From Streptomyces gardneri (lineage in GTDB: Bacteria; Actinomycetota; Actinomycetes; Streptomycetales; Streptomycetaceae): a DNA stretch of 64,000 nt. The stretch is from the NCBI RefSeq assembly GCF_006539185.1, contig NZ_BJMN01000040.1, positions 34,604-98,603 on the forward strand, written 5' to 3'. The notes beneath the pieces were generated by a model. It had not been told where the DNA came from and ran no database searches. It saw only the letters and a program-made list of their open reading frames with translations. Of the stretch, positions 1 to 8,370 are shown in pieces (position 1 is the first letter of the stretch; every line of letters starts with the position of its first letter). The position numbers and the translations under genes are program-made.

Positions 1-25
1 CGGCGCACCCCGGAGCGGGACGTCG

Positions 26-115
26 TCAGGCGAAGCGGCGGGCCACCCCAGCGGCGAACTCCTTGCCTGTCAGGGCGTGATCGCCGTCCATCCCGGTCAG
101 TCCCGCCGGTGGCAC
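26..115 (-). pseudogene. EF-hand-like C-terminal remnant
   Basis: Reading leftward from a possible GTG at 115, a short frame ends at the TGA at 28-26. It contains MDGDHALTGKEFAAG, close to an EF-hand loop (D-x-D-G-D-x-x-L-x-x-x-E-F) followed by a typical C-terminal helix. Only about 29 residues are readable and upstream codons do not look like EF-hand protein, so this is probably the 3' end of a calcium-binding protein whose rest has been lost. The loop lacks the usual first aspartate pair, and the short length makes chance similarity possible. Confidence 0.3.
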
Positions 116-553
116 GTACGAGCGCTGGGGCGCACGCTGAACCTGGGGGTGTCGATGCCCCGCGACGGGCGGGCCGACCTCCTTTCACGACGACACTGAC
201 CTCGTGCAGCGGGCGCGACGGCGGCCGGGGTGGTCGCGGAGGAGACGCCTCCGGCGGCGCCTACTTCACGACGCGACCACTTCTCGTCCAGTCCGGCAAC
301 AGCTTTGCGTCGAGCACGGTCACGGCCGGCACGGCAGGCGTGAACTTACGGCACGGGCTGTCCCGGCGGTGCGGCAGGAGGCGGTTTCGGAGGCCCCGCC
401 GGCGCCCCGGGAAAGGGCGGCCAGAACACCGAAGGCGTCGTCGCCGCAGACGGCGGGTCCGGCGCCCAGGGCGGGTCGGGAAGTGCCGGCACGAAGGGTG
501 GTGCCGGAGCCGACGGCGCGCCCGGCGCCATGGGCGACCTCCACCACAACTGA
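109..553 (+). pseudogene. glycine-rich (collagen/PGRS-like) ORF, frameshifted
   Basis: Two frames together read as one glycine-rich protein. The first frame, from GTG 109, contains GRDGGRGGRGGDASGGAY and then SSTVTAGTAGV near 315-345. The second frame runs 365-553 and reads almost entirely as Gly-x-x units (GGFGGPAGAPGKGGQN, GGSGAQGGSGSAGTKGG, GADGAPGAMGDLHHN), ending in TGA at 551-553. The second frame has a stop (TGA) at about 340, so the gene cannot be read through without a frameshift near 345-365. Function is not recognisable; such proteins are usually surface or matrix proteins. It may be a remnant or carry one base error. Confidence 0.4.
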
Positions 554-590
554 ACCCCCGCCCAGGGAACGTCACTGAGATCCTGAACGC

Positions 591-1391
591 ATGCCCGAAG
601 ACTCGAACCTGCTGTCAGCCCTGTGGCCTCTCGCACCGGCCGGTGCGACCGACTGGTTGCTGGAGCTGTGCGGCGACGGTGTGACAGGGTTCATGCCGCC
701 TGGAATGCCGGATGCGGCCTGGGTGCTCAACGCGATGTACGAGCACGAACGGGGCGCGGCCGAGGTGTCGTACCACGATGCTCGCCAAGCGCGCCTGGCA
801 GAGGGGAGCATCCAGCCCCACCCCGTCGTCGGCATGGACCTCGACGCTGTGGGCATCGCCACGGGAGGCAGCCTGGGGCGCGCCGGGCACCCTGGCCTGG
901 GTTGGCGGCGGCTGCCCTGGGCGGAGCTGGCCCGGCGAACCGGCGACCCCCTGGTGCCCGACGGGCTGCTGCCCTCCTACCGTTGCTTCCCCTCGGTCAA
1001 GAAGGAGGGCAGCTGGCCACTCGGCATCGCTCCACCCACCGAGGGCAGCCTCGACCGCGAGAGCTGGAACCGCCTGATCGGCATCCTCACCGACTACAGC
1101 CCCGCAGGCCCGGACACCGTCTGCCTGGTCTACTACAACCCGCTGATGCTCGGGGCCGCCGACTTCGACAACCTGCATGTACGTGTCGGGCGCCTGGGCG
1201 ATGCCGAGATGCTGTACGACCACCCCGAAGTCGATTTCAGCCCTTCGAACCTCTGGGCCGAGGATCGCTCATGGGTCCTGTGCACCGACTACGACCTGTG
1301 GGCCACCAAGGTCGCGGGACCCCGGGCCCTGATCGACGCGGTGATCGACGACACCGAGATCGAGGCGGTACGACTGCCCTGGGCGCCCTGA
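591..1391 (+). CDS. conserved hypothetical protein, 266 aa
   Basis: A complete frame with strong actinobacterial codon bias, starting at ATG 591 and ending 23 bp before a convergent methyltransferase gene. No signal peptide or membrane segment is visible. The protein is acidic and tryptophan-rich, with segments such as WLLELCGDGVTGF near the start and DRSWVLCTDYDLWATKVAG near the end. I do not recognise the family. The layout (short acidic N-terminal part, central loop-rich part, C-terminal DYDLW motif) recalls streptomycete proteins of unknown function that often sit near immunity-like genes, but this is only an impression. The upstream ribosome binding site is weak (GAGAT). Confidence 0.6.
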   Translation: MPEDSNLLSALWPLAPAGATDWLLELCGDGVTGFMPPGMPDAAWVLNAMYEHERGAAEVSYHDARQARLAEGSIQPHPVVGMDLDAVGIATGGSLGRAGHPGLGWRRLPWAELARRTGDPLVPDGLLPSYRCFPSVKKEGSWPLGIAPPTEGSLDRESWNRLIGILTDYSPAGPDTVCLVYYNPLMLGAADFDNLHVRVGRLGDAEMLYDHPEVDFSPSNLWAEDRSWVLCTDYDLWATKVAGPRALIDAVIDDTEIEAVRLPWAP

Positions 1392-1414
1392 CGGCCGGTC
1401 GCCCCACGGGCACC

Positions 1415-2167
1415 TCAGGCGGGCTTGCGCCACACGGAGATGTGCTTCGTGGAGTCCTGGGTGAACGGTGTCCCGTCCCAGTCCGCGAGGCGACGTTCCT
1501 TCTCGAGCCCGGCGATCCGTGCCATCAGGTCGAGCTCTGCCGGCCAGGCGTAGCGGTGTCGGGAGTTTTCGCGGCGGTAGCGGAGGTCGTCGCCGTCGCT
1601 GTCGTCGTCGCGGGTGAAGTGGTGCGAGACGAGAATCTGCTCGACGAGGTCGAAGGTGTCGAAGCCGAGATGCCGCTCGGAGACGTCGAACGGCACCGCG
1701 ACCTGGCCGGGCGGCAGGAACCGTAGCGGCGGCACGCCCAGCTCGATGACGAATCGGCCGCCGGGTGCCAGATGACGTGCGGCGTTGCGGAAGCACTCGA
1801 TCTGCTCGTCCTGCGTGAGCAGGTTGGTGATGGTGTTGTAGACGAGATAGACCAGGGTGAACTCGCCCGGGACGACGGTGGTGGCCATGTCCCCGATGGT
1901 CACCGGGAGCGTGTCCTCGTCGATCTTGCGGCGCAGTGCCGCCGCCATGTGCTCGGACAGTTCGATGCCCGCCACCGGCACACCGCGTTCCCTCAGCGGG
2001 ACGCCCACTCGTCCGGTCCCGATGGCGAACTCCAGCGCCCGGCCGTCCCCGGCGAGGTCGGCGAGAAAGGCGAGAGTCGGTCCGAGAACGGCAGCCGAGG
2101 ACATCTCGGTCTCCTCGGCGTCGTAGCGGTCGGCGGTCGCACGGGTCCACAGCTCACTGCTCGTCAC
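1415..2167 (-). CDS. class I SAM-dependent methyltransferase
   Basis: Cytoplasmic enzyme expected to transfer a methyl group from S-adenosylmethionine; the acceptor is unknown. Motif I is clear (LEFAIGTGRVGVPL, residues 45-58), followed by an acidic residue after strand 2 (VAGIELSEHM) and motif III (ARHLAPGGRFVIE). The GTG at 2167 is preferred because the protein then begins TSSELWTRATADRYD, the usual beginning of this streptomycete family; an in-frame ATG at 2302 would add 45 residues of unlike composition. The result is 250 aa, normal for the family. It converges with the unknown gene at 591-1391 and lies downstream of the IclR-type gene on the same strand. Confidence 0.82.
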   Translation of the reverse strand: MTSSELWTRATADRYDAEETEMSSAAVLGPTLAFLADLAGDGRALEFAIGTGRVGVPLRERGVPVAGIELSEHMAAALRRKIDEDTLPVTIGDMATTVVPGEFTLVYLVYNTITNLLTQDEQIECFRNAARHLAPGGRFVIELGVPPLRFLPPGQVAVPFDVSERHLGFDTFDLVEQILVSHHFTRDDDSDGDDLRYRRENSRHRYAWPAELDLMARIAGLEKERRLADWDGTPFTQDSTKHISVWRKPA

Positions 2168-2317
2168 GGACAGGCACTCTGCCCGGTGCAGAGGGGCGCT
2201 GTCGACGCATTTCCCTTCCAGCACCTTTCCTCGTCGACGATTCCGGCGAAGGAAGGAAGAAGGAAGTCCGAACACGTCAGCCGGGGGAGGGCCGGGACCC
2301 ACGTCGTGGTGCCACGG

Positions 2318-3040
2318 TCAGGAGTGGGACACGACTTCGGTGAGGCGGTCGGCCGCGTCGACGGCGGCCTTCGCGAGCCGGGCGCCGGGGTGTCGGGTGA
2401 GGCGTTGGATGGGGCCGGTGACCGTGACGGCGGCCACGACACGGTCGGACGGGCCGCGGACCGGAGCAGAGACGGAGGCCATGCCGGGTTCGCGCTCACC
2501 GATCGACTGGGCCCAGCCCCGGCGCCGTACGCCGCTCAGGGCCGTGGCCGTGAAGCGAGCACCCTGCAGAGCCTGGTAGAAGTGCTCGGGATCCTCCCAG
2601 GCCACCAGGACCTGGGCGGCGGAGCCGACCTTCATGGGGAGCGTGGACCCCACGGGCACGATGTCGCGCAGGCCGGCGGTCCGCTCGGCGGCGGCGACGC
2701 ATACGCGCATCTCACCCTGGCGCCGGTAGAGCTGCGCGCTCTCGCCGGTGGCGTCCCGAAGGGAGGTGAGGACCGGACCGGCCGCGGCCAGCAGAAGGTC
2801 CTCGCCCGCGGCAGCCGACAGTTCGCCGATTCGGGGGCCGAGGACGAAGCGGCCCTGTACGTCCCGGCCGAGCAGACGGTGACGTTCGAGCGCGAGGGCG
2901 AGTCGATGGGCCGTGGGCCGCGACAAGCCGGTGGAAGCGACCAGCCCCGCCAGAGTGGCCGGGCCCGACGCCAGCGCGCCGAGGATCACTGCGGCCTTGT
3001 CGAGGACGCCAACACCACTAGAAATATCCGAAATGTCCAT
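2318..3040 (-). CDS. NdgR-like IclR-family transcriptional regulator
   Basis: DNA-binding regulator of 240 aa. A winged helix near residues 15-70 (LAGLVASTGLSRPTAHRLA) is followed by the IclR effector domain (ESAQLYRRQGEMRVCVAAAE, residues about 100-225). The wording of the whole protein is close to my memory of NdgR/AreB, the streptomycete regulator of amino-acid metabolism, especially SGVGVLDKAA and RRRGWAQSIGEREPG. The normal ndgR sits head to head with leuCD; here no leuCD follows upstream, so this looks like a paralogue. A GGAG lies about 12 nt before the ATG at 3040. The N-terminus (MDISDIS) is longer than in the classic protein. Confidence 0.85.
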   Translation of the reverse strand: MDISDISSGVGVLDKAAVILGALASGPATLAGLVASTGLSRPTAHRLALALERHRLLGRDVQGRFVLGPRIGELSAAAGEDLLLAAAGPVLTSLRDATGESAQLYRRQGEMRVCVAAAERTAGLRDIVPVGSTLPMKVGSAAQVLVAWEDPEHFYQALQGARFTATALSGVRRRGWAQSIGEREPGMASVSAPVRGPSDRVVAAVTVTGPIQRLTRHPGARLAKAAVDAADRLTEVVSHS

Positions 3041-3496
3041 GAAAGGGGGTACTCCAGTCTCGGTCCGCGAGCCATGGCTCGCGGCGACCTCGCTCAGGGG
3101 AGGGCGAGGATGATCAGCGGGAAAGGGCCGAAACGGTCGGCCGATATGCCGCGGCGATCATGAGATGGGTACGCGGAAAGCCCGGGGCGGACAGAGCCGG
3201 GGCGAAGGACAGCACAGAGAGCACCGTGTCTCCTCATCTTTTCCCGCGCCACGTTGGCGCGGGCCGGAGTTGGCACTGATCCCGACGGCGCGGCGCGAAC
3301 ATGGAACGCCGAGTCGACCGGGGAGTTGCCGGGGCTTCGTAGGGCCGGTCCCTCCACCCCTCTGGATGATTCGCGAGGAACCATACAAGACTCCTGGTCG
3401 GCCTGCCAACGGCTTTCGGGCGGGCTCCAGCCGCTCGCGGATGGAGCAGGCTCTCTCGTGATGCTCAGGGCCGTGGGGTGGTGGCATCCTGCGCGG
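3041..3496. other. intergenic, no supported gene
   Basis: This stretch separates the divergent NdgR-like gene and lipoprotein gene. Both strands have open frames but none resembles a protein family. It holds one perfect hairpin (3243-3263) and presumably both promoters. Confidence 0.5.
3243..3263. repeat. perfect inverted repeat, 9-bp stem
   Basis: CCCGCGCCA / TGGCGCGGG separated by CGT. There is a TCTTTT run on the left side, so it does not have a U-tract after the stem on either transcript. It may be an operator or a U-less terminator. Confidence 0.45.
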
Positions 3497-4240
3497 ATGA
3501 GACACATGGGCAGGGTGGCGGCCGCCGCGGCCGGGACGGCTGTGGTGGCGGTGCTGATATCGGGCTGCGGCAGCGGTGGTGAAGGGGCGTCGGGGGCGCC
3601 GGTCGCAGTGAGCGAGACGCCGACCGACGATCCGACGTCCTGGGAGGAGCTGTTCCCGACCGAGGATCCGCCGCCGACCGAGGATCCGCTGCCGACCGAG
3701 GGGGAGGAGCCGGTCGATCCGGACGTGACGGGTCCGGCGGCGGAGCTGGATGCCCTCGCGGCGCAGAAGGGCTGGGAGTACGACGACGACATGTACGACT
3801 CGCCGTCGGCGTTGGTGACCAGGGTGTGCGAGGAGCTGCCGACGTCCGAGAAGGACGGGAGGTCACCGGCCCAATGGCTGGCCGAGGGCACCTCCTTCTG
3901 GGACGACGGGAAGCAGATTCTGCTGGCGGGGGTTCCGAAGCTCTGCCCGAAGTGGACGGACGCGGTGAAGGCCGCGGCGTCGGGGAAGTACGACCGTTGG
4001 TTCGGCAACGGGACGTACGCGGTGTCGTCGAAGCCCGCCGAGGCGCAGCAGGTGATCCCACCGGGCACGTACCGGTCCGAGGGAAGCACGGCGAACTGCT
4101 ACTGGGTGCGGACCACGGAGTCGGGCGATCCCATCGACAGCCAGTTCGCGACCAGCCCGCGGAAGGTCATGGTGACGATCCGGTCGTCCGACGGGCAGTT
4201 CACGTCGGAGGGGTGCGCAGTGTGGAAGCCGGTGAAGTAG
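3497..4240 (+). CDS. secreted lipoprotein of unknown function
   Basis: A lipid-anchored extracellular protein of 247 aa. The signal peptide has the lipobox ISGC with the lipidated cysteine at residue 24. It is followed by an acidic Pro/Thr/Asp linker containing a repeated unit (PTEDPPPTEDPLPTE) that would hold the domain away from the membrane. The C-terminal ~80 residues contain PPGTYRSEGS, NCYWVRT and GCAVWKP, a small beta domain with a conserved cysteine pair found repeatedly in streptomycete lipoproteins. ATG 3497 is chosen because it gives a normal signal peptide; 3461 would add 12 residues. Role unknown. Confidence 0.72.
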   Translation: MRHMGRVAAAAAGTAVVAVLISGCGSGGEGASGAPVAVSETPTDDPTSWEELFPTEDPPPTEDPLPTEGEEPVDPDVTGPAAELDALAAQKGWEYDDDMYDSPSALVTRVCEELPTSEKDGRSPAQWLAEGTSFWDDGKQILLAGVPKLCPKWTDAVKAAASGKYDRWFGNGTYAVSSKPAEAQQVIPPGTYRSEGSTANCYWVRTTESGDPIDSQFATSPRKVMVTIRSSDGQFTSEGCAVWKPVK

Positions 4241-4394
4241 CCGGCCCGGGGAACGAAGGCGGCCCCGCGGACGGGCCCGGTCGGCGGCTCTTGCGGAGGG
4301 TGGCGGGTGTGGTGCCGTACCAGCGGTGGATTGACCGGCGCATTGCGCGGGCGTTGGCGTAGCCGCATCGGGATGCGATGGAGTCGATGCGCAT
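4200..4394 (-). pseudogene. AraC-family C-terminal HTH remnant
   Basis: The minus frame from 4394 reads RIDSIASRCGYANARAMRR followed by SIHRWYGTTPATLRK, the second helix-turn-helix of an AraC/XylS regulator including the closing G-x-x-P. Nothing upstream of 4394 continues the family, so the N-terminal part and first helix-turn-helix are missing. It overlaps the 3' end of the lipoprotein gene on the other strand. Confidence 0.55.
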
Positions 4395-4548
4395 GGCCGG
4401 ACCTAGACACCCTTCGGTGACCTGGCGACCGAATGGCCGTACAACGGCAGCGAATCGCTCAACCGAAGGCACCACTGCGTACTGGCGTCTTGAGATCTAT
4501 GGCAGGAACGGAAACCTGCCACAGATTGCAAGGGGAGAGTCTGAGGCG

Positions 4549-5412
4549 TTACGGGGTCTTGGGCGCTTGATCTTGGTGGATCTCGGTGAAGGCGAGCAGG
4601 AGTGCGGCCGTCTGCGCCGGTTCCTCCAGAATGGGTGTGTGCCCGGCACCGGGCAGCAGCTCGACTCTCGCGCCCGGAACGACGCGGTAGTCGGCCGCGG
4701 ACGAGGGCCGCCATCTGCGGTCCTGGTCGCCGAAGATGACCTGCAGCGGCTTACCGAGGGGCATCAGGCGGTCCGGGAGCGCCCGCTGGTTCAGATAGGC
4801 GATGGACGCCTGCATGGCCGTGGTGAGTGCGTGGTAGGTCATGCCGCGCAGTTCGTCGACGAGTTCCTGTGGGACGTGGTAACCCGTACGGAATGCGGAA
4901 CTCGCGAACTGTCGGATCTGTTCGTCGGTCGGTGGCCACTGCGTCGGGTCGATCGCGGTAGACCCCGACGGGATGAAGGCATCCATGCTGGGGCCGGTGT
5001 TGATGAGCGCGAGCGCGGTCACCAGGTCGGGTCGTTGCTCGGCGAGAGCGGTGGCGGGATAGCCACCGCTGGAGTGGCCGACGATGATGGCTCGTTCGAC
5101 CCCGAGCCGGTCCAGTGCCGTGCCGATCCTGCGTCCCTGCTCCAGGGGTGAGTAGTCACCGTCGGCCGGTTCGGCCGAGCGGCCGTGCCCGGGCAGGTCG
5201 ATCCGTATGACGCGATGGGATGTGGTCAGCAGGGGAACCAGTGCGTCCCACGAACGGCTCGACGTGGCGGATCCGTGGATGAGGAGGAGCGCAGGCGCGC
5301 CGCGAGGGCCGTCCTGGCAGACGTAGATGTCGCCCTGGTCCAGGTGGAGGAGCGCATCCTCGGTGGCCGGGGCGTCGCCGTTCGCCTGAGGTTGGCTGTC
5401 GGGAAGAGTCAT
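4549..5412 (-). CDS. alpha/beta-fold hydrolase
   Basis: Soluble hydrolase of 287 aa. Oxyanion region LLLIHGSATSS (residues 43-52), nucleophile elbow GHSSGG with Ser114, acid near Asp229-231 (FGDQD) and catalytic His258 (GAGHTP) are all present, so the catalytic triad looks intact. The substrate is unknown. ATG 5412 begins MTLPDSQ and is the natural start; the frame stays open upstream but there runs antisense to the AraC gene. It is divergent from the frameshifted AraC-type gene with about 75 bp between starts, the usual arrangement of an AraC regulator with its target. Confidence 0.82.
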   Translation of the reverse strand: MTLPDSQPQANGDAPATEDALLHLDQGDIYVCQDGPRGAPALLLIHGSATSSRSWDALVPLLTTSHRVIRIDLPGHGRSAEPADGDYSPLEQGRRIGTALDRLGVERAIIVGHSSGGYPATALAEQRPDLVTALALINTGPSMDAFIPSGSTAIDPTQWPPTDEQIRQFASSAFRTGYHVPQELVDELRGMTYHALTTAMQASIAYLNQRALPDRLMPLGKPLQVIFGDQDRRWRPSSAADYRVVPGARVELLPGAGHTPILEEPAQTAALLLAFTEIHQDQAPKTP

Positions 5413-5486
5413 GAGCCCACTGTCGTCGCAGGTGCGCGCCGACGGCTTGGACGAATGTTCCCCTCTCCACCTGGCCCTCTTAGCAT

Positions 5487-6355
5487 GTGGCGATGGGGTC
5501 ATCCACGAGTGAGCGTGACCACCCTGCGCTGTGGGACGTCGCGCGTCCCGAGCGGCCGAGCCGGGTGCCTGGTGTCGACATGGCCGGCTTCCGGATCCCC
5601 GGTCGGCCCGTCGGCGGTCTGCGGGTGGTTCCGCATCCGGCCGTGATGCTGATCCTGGAGTTCGGGGCGAGTGCCTCCATCGTGGGGGACGGTGCTGGGC
5701 GGCAGCATCGGGGAAGTCTCGTCGCCGGGCCAGGGTTCGGCTCCGGAGGCGGGGTTCGGGCCTGGGGCGAACATGTCGAGTGTGTGCAGGTGCGCCTGTC
5801 CCCAGCGGTCGCGGGCACGGTACTGGGCGCCTCTCCGGCCGATCTGGCCGGTTCTGTGGTGGCCCTGGATGAGGTCTGGGGCGGGGAGGCGTCACGGATT
5901 CGCGAGCAGCTGAGCGAGATCCCCTTGTGGGAGGACCGCTTCGCGTTCGCGGAGGCGTTGCTCGCCCGCCGGTCGACCCGGCGGTGGCCTGGGCCTGGAA
6001 CCGGATCGTCGCCGGCAAGGGCCGCGTCCGGGTCGACCGCCTGGCGGCCGAACTCGGATGGAGTCGCAAGCGTCTGTGGACGCGGTTCCAGTCACACATC
6101 GGCATGCCACCGAAGAGTGCCGCGAAGCTGGTCCGCTTCGACCATGCCGTGCACCGTCTGGTCGCGGGTGAAGGCGTGGCCCAAGTCGCGGCGGACAGCG
6201 GCTACTACGACCAGTCCCACCTGCATCGGGACGTCATGGCGTTCACCGGTACGACCCCGGCGACCGTGCAGGGCGAGCCCTTCCTGACGGTGGACGACCG
6301 CGCATGGCCGACTGCGAAATCTCGTGAGACCGCGGGAGAAGCCCAAGCCGGCTGA
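5487..6355 (+). pseudogene. AraC-family regulator split by a frameshift
   Basis: The first frame (GTG 5487 to about 5970) encodes a cupin-like sensor part beginning SSTSERDHPALWDVARP and ending EALLARR. The reading then continues in the frame one base back, with VDPAVAWAWNRIVAGKG and both AraC helix-turn-helix motifs (LAAELGWSRKRLWTRF and VAADSGYYDQSHLHRD, closing with FTGTTPATV). The break falls in gcccgccggtcgacccgg near 5967-5977 and fits loss of one base. Each half is intact, so either a recent inactivating deletion or a sequence error. It is divergent from the hydrolase at 4549-5412, its probable target. Confidence 0.8.
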
Positions 6356-6423
6356 ACGGCATCCGTCACGCGCCGTGAGATGTGCACCAGGCTGTGCAGC
6401 CCCGGTCCCGTGGGGTGGGCGGA

Positions 6424-6505
6424 CTACCTCGCCGGGATTCGAACCCGGGTTTCCGATTCCGGGCGAACCGGAGACCGGTGTCCTTGGCCGCTGGACGACG
6501 AGGAA
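6424..6505 (-). tRNA. tRNA-like element with enlarged anticodon loop (Glu-type?)
   Basis: The minus strand has a canonical T arm (CCGGG TTCGAAT CCCGG), a D arm (GTCC AGCGGCCAA GGAC) and an acceptor stem TTCCTCG/CGAGGTA with one mismatch. The anticodon stem can pair as CCGGT/ATCGG only if its loop is 16 nt (CTCCGGTTCGCCCGGA) instead of 7; within that loop TCCGG and CCGGA can pair. Total length is 82 nt, about nine more than a normal tRNA. The D arm resembles tRNA-Glu. It is probably a tRNA pseudogene or an unusual tRNA-like RNA; decoding identity cannot be given. Confidence 0.45.
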
Positions 6506-6755
6506 CAGGGCTGTCCGGCATCGTACGGGCTATGAGGTGTCCCGTAAGAGGGTTCCGCGGCCGGTGGGAGTCAGAGGAAGGCCCGGCGGGACGCCTTCTC
6601 GACAAAGAGCCGCAGGATGCCCGCCAGCCGGCGGGCGTCCTGGATGTTGCCGGTGACGGTTCTGCGGCGCGAGGGCGTCGATGCGGTCCGCAAGAGGCTC
6701 GTGCTGGTCCGCTGTCTCAAGGGGCAGGGGACCAGAGAAACCTGATGGGCCTGTC

Positions 6756-7295
6756 TCATTCTCCGAGTGCGAACGACGCCCGTTCTTGCCACTTCACGCC
6801 GTCGTGCACGATGAGTTCGACCGACGCGACGTGAGAGGTGAACGGGAGGCTGCCTGCGAGGTCGGCCTCGATCTTCTCCAGGACGGTGCCTTCCTGACCT
6901 TGAGCGATGGTCAGGTGAGGAATGATCTCGGTGAATCGGCCGCCATACGGCGGAGCCTCAGGCCACCGATCAGCGATCGCCTCCGTGAGCTGCCGCACCT
7001 GCATGTCAGGCTCGGGAACGAGATACAGCACTCCCGGGAGCCGCCCGAAACTCTCGAACCGCAGGTCAAAGGCCTGGTGGCTGCCCAGCACGTCCGCGAG
7101 AGCGGAGTGGACGAGCGTATCTATTCGACTCTCGTCGAGGAACGGGAAGAGCACAGTGATGTGGGCTGGGACCCCGGCCTGGGCTGAGGGGTCGAGCCGT
7201 TCACGCCACCCGCGGACGGACGGCTCCGCCTCTGGGATCCGGACGATGAGCGCCGTCTGGCCCGCCCGAAACGCACTGGTGCTGTCATCTGCCAT
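6756..7295 (-). CDS. 2'-5' RNA ligase family protein (2H phosphoesterase)
   Basis: Cytoplasmic protein of 179 aa in the 2H phosphoesterase family, whose members hydrolyse or form 2',5'-type or cyclic phosphodiester bonds in RNA or nucleotides. Both H-x-T signature motifs are present: HITV at residues 45-48 and HLTI at 127-130, spaced as in the family. ATG 7295 starts MADDSTSAF. It is divergent from the DUF402 gene at 7465, with about 170 bp shared upstream region. The lone position near a tRNA-like element hints at RNA metabolism, but that is inference. Confidence 0.82.
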   Translation of the reverse strand: MADDSTSAFRAGQTALIVRIPEAEPSVRGWRERLDPSAQAGVPAHITVLFPFLDESRIDTLVHSALADVLGSHQAFDLRFESFGRLPGVLYLVPEPDMQVRQLTEAIADRWPEAPPYGGRFTEIIPHLTIAQGQEGTVLEKIEADLAGSLPFTSHVASVELIVHDGVKWQERASFALGE

Positions 7296-7464
7296 GACAC
7301 CGGATGGTGTCACCTCTGACGGCCCGAGGGATGTTCGGCGGTCACCGACGACCGGTCGCGGACATGCAGGCCCTGAACGGTGCATTGCCCGGCCATGCCC
7401 AGGGCACGCTGAACAAGTGCCCGAGCCCACCCGGGCGGCAGGGCCGATGTGAAGGAGCGGGCTG

Positions 7465-8118
7465 ATGCGGAGCTTCGAGGTGGGGGAGAGCATCGCGCGG
7501 CGCGATGTTCACCGTTCCGGCCGAGTCTGGAGCGAACAGGCCCTTCGAGTCATCGACGACACGGACCAGGCTCTGATCACCGCGTGCGCGCCGGGAGCCC
7601 AGGTCCGCTGGCCCGCCCTCTACGCCCGGGCGCGCGCCGAGGACGACCGGTCGGTGCGCACCGAGGCGTTCGACGCGTTGGCGACGGGGGAGTGGCAGCT
7701 CGCGGACGCGGTGTGGCAGGAGACCGAGCTGGTGTTGTGGAAGCCGCCGGAGACATGGTTCAGCGTCAACGCCTTCTACATCCCCGACGAGGAGCGCGAC
7801 GGTGGCCGCCGTCTGCGGAACTGGTACGTCAACTTCGAGCGTCCCACCATCCGCAACCCGGGCGGCTTCGACACCTTCGACCTCGCCGTCGACCTCCTGG
7901 TCGCCCCCGACCTCACGAGCTGGCACTGGAAGGACGAGGACGAGTACGCGCACCTACGGCGGCTCGGCGTCATCACCGACACCGAGCACCACGCCGTGAA
8001 CGCGGCCCGGGGGCAGGCACTTGCGATGATCGCCCAACACACGGGCGTGTTCGCAGACGCCGAACGATGGGCGGTCTGGCGATGGGACCCGGCCTGGCCC
8101 GCGCCCACCTGGGTGTAG
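7465..8118 (+). CDS. DUF402 domain protein (FomD-like phosphatase)
   Basis: Protein of 217 aa. The core NWYVNFERPTIRNPGG followed by FDTFDLAVDLLVAPD and KDEDEY is the DUF402/FomD signature; the acidic residues bind divalent metal in characterised members, which hydrolyse nucleoside diphosphates or CMP-linked phosphonates. Here the whole protein corresponds to the domain with a longer N-terminal beta part. The substrate cannot be told from sequence. ATG 7465 follows a GGAG-like site in gaaggagcgggctg. Divergent neighbour: the 2H phosphoesterase. Confidence 0.78.
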   Translation: MRSFEVGESIARRDVHRSGRVWSEQALRVIDDTDQALITACAPGAQVRWPALYARARAEDDRSVRTEAFDALATGEWQLADAVWQETELVLWKPPETWFSVNAFYIPDEERDGGRRLRNWYVNFERPTIRNPGGFDTFDLAVDLLVAPDLTSWHWKDEDEYAHLRRLGVITDTEHHAVNAARGQALAMIAQHTGVFADAERWAVWRWDPAWPAPTWV

Positions 8119-8370
8119 CTCGGGTACGGCCCCGCCCGTGACCACCGCCGCGTCGCCTGCGACCCCTGTGAGCACCTACCCCGCCGGCCGCACGGACACG
8201 GGTCAGCTGGATTTGTTCACGAGAACCGCTCTGCCTCAGCTTCCGTGACGGCCTGCCTCCATCGCTGCCGGGCGCCTCGTGCCCTCGTACGTCCCAGCCG
8301 GCTGCGCCTGCCCCTTCGCATTCGGTCGATTGCCGCGTGACCTGCACAAGCGTGGATGCGTTCATCGGGC

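Noticed and set aside
4549..6105. 518-codon version of the alpha/beta hydrolase
   Set aside because: The N-terminal 230 codons run antisense to the AraC gene and have no hydrolase similarity; ATG 5412 fits the family.
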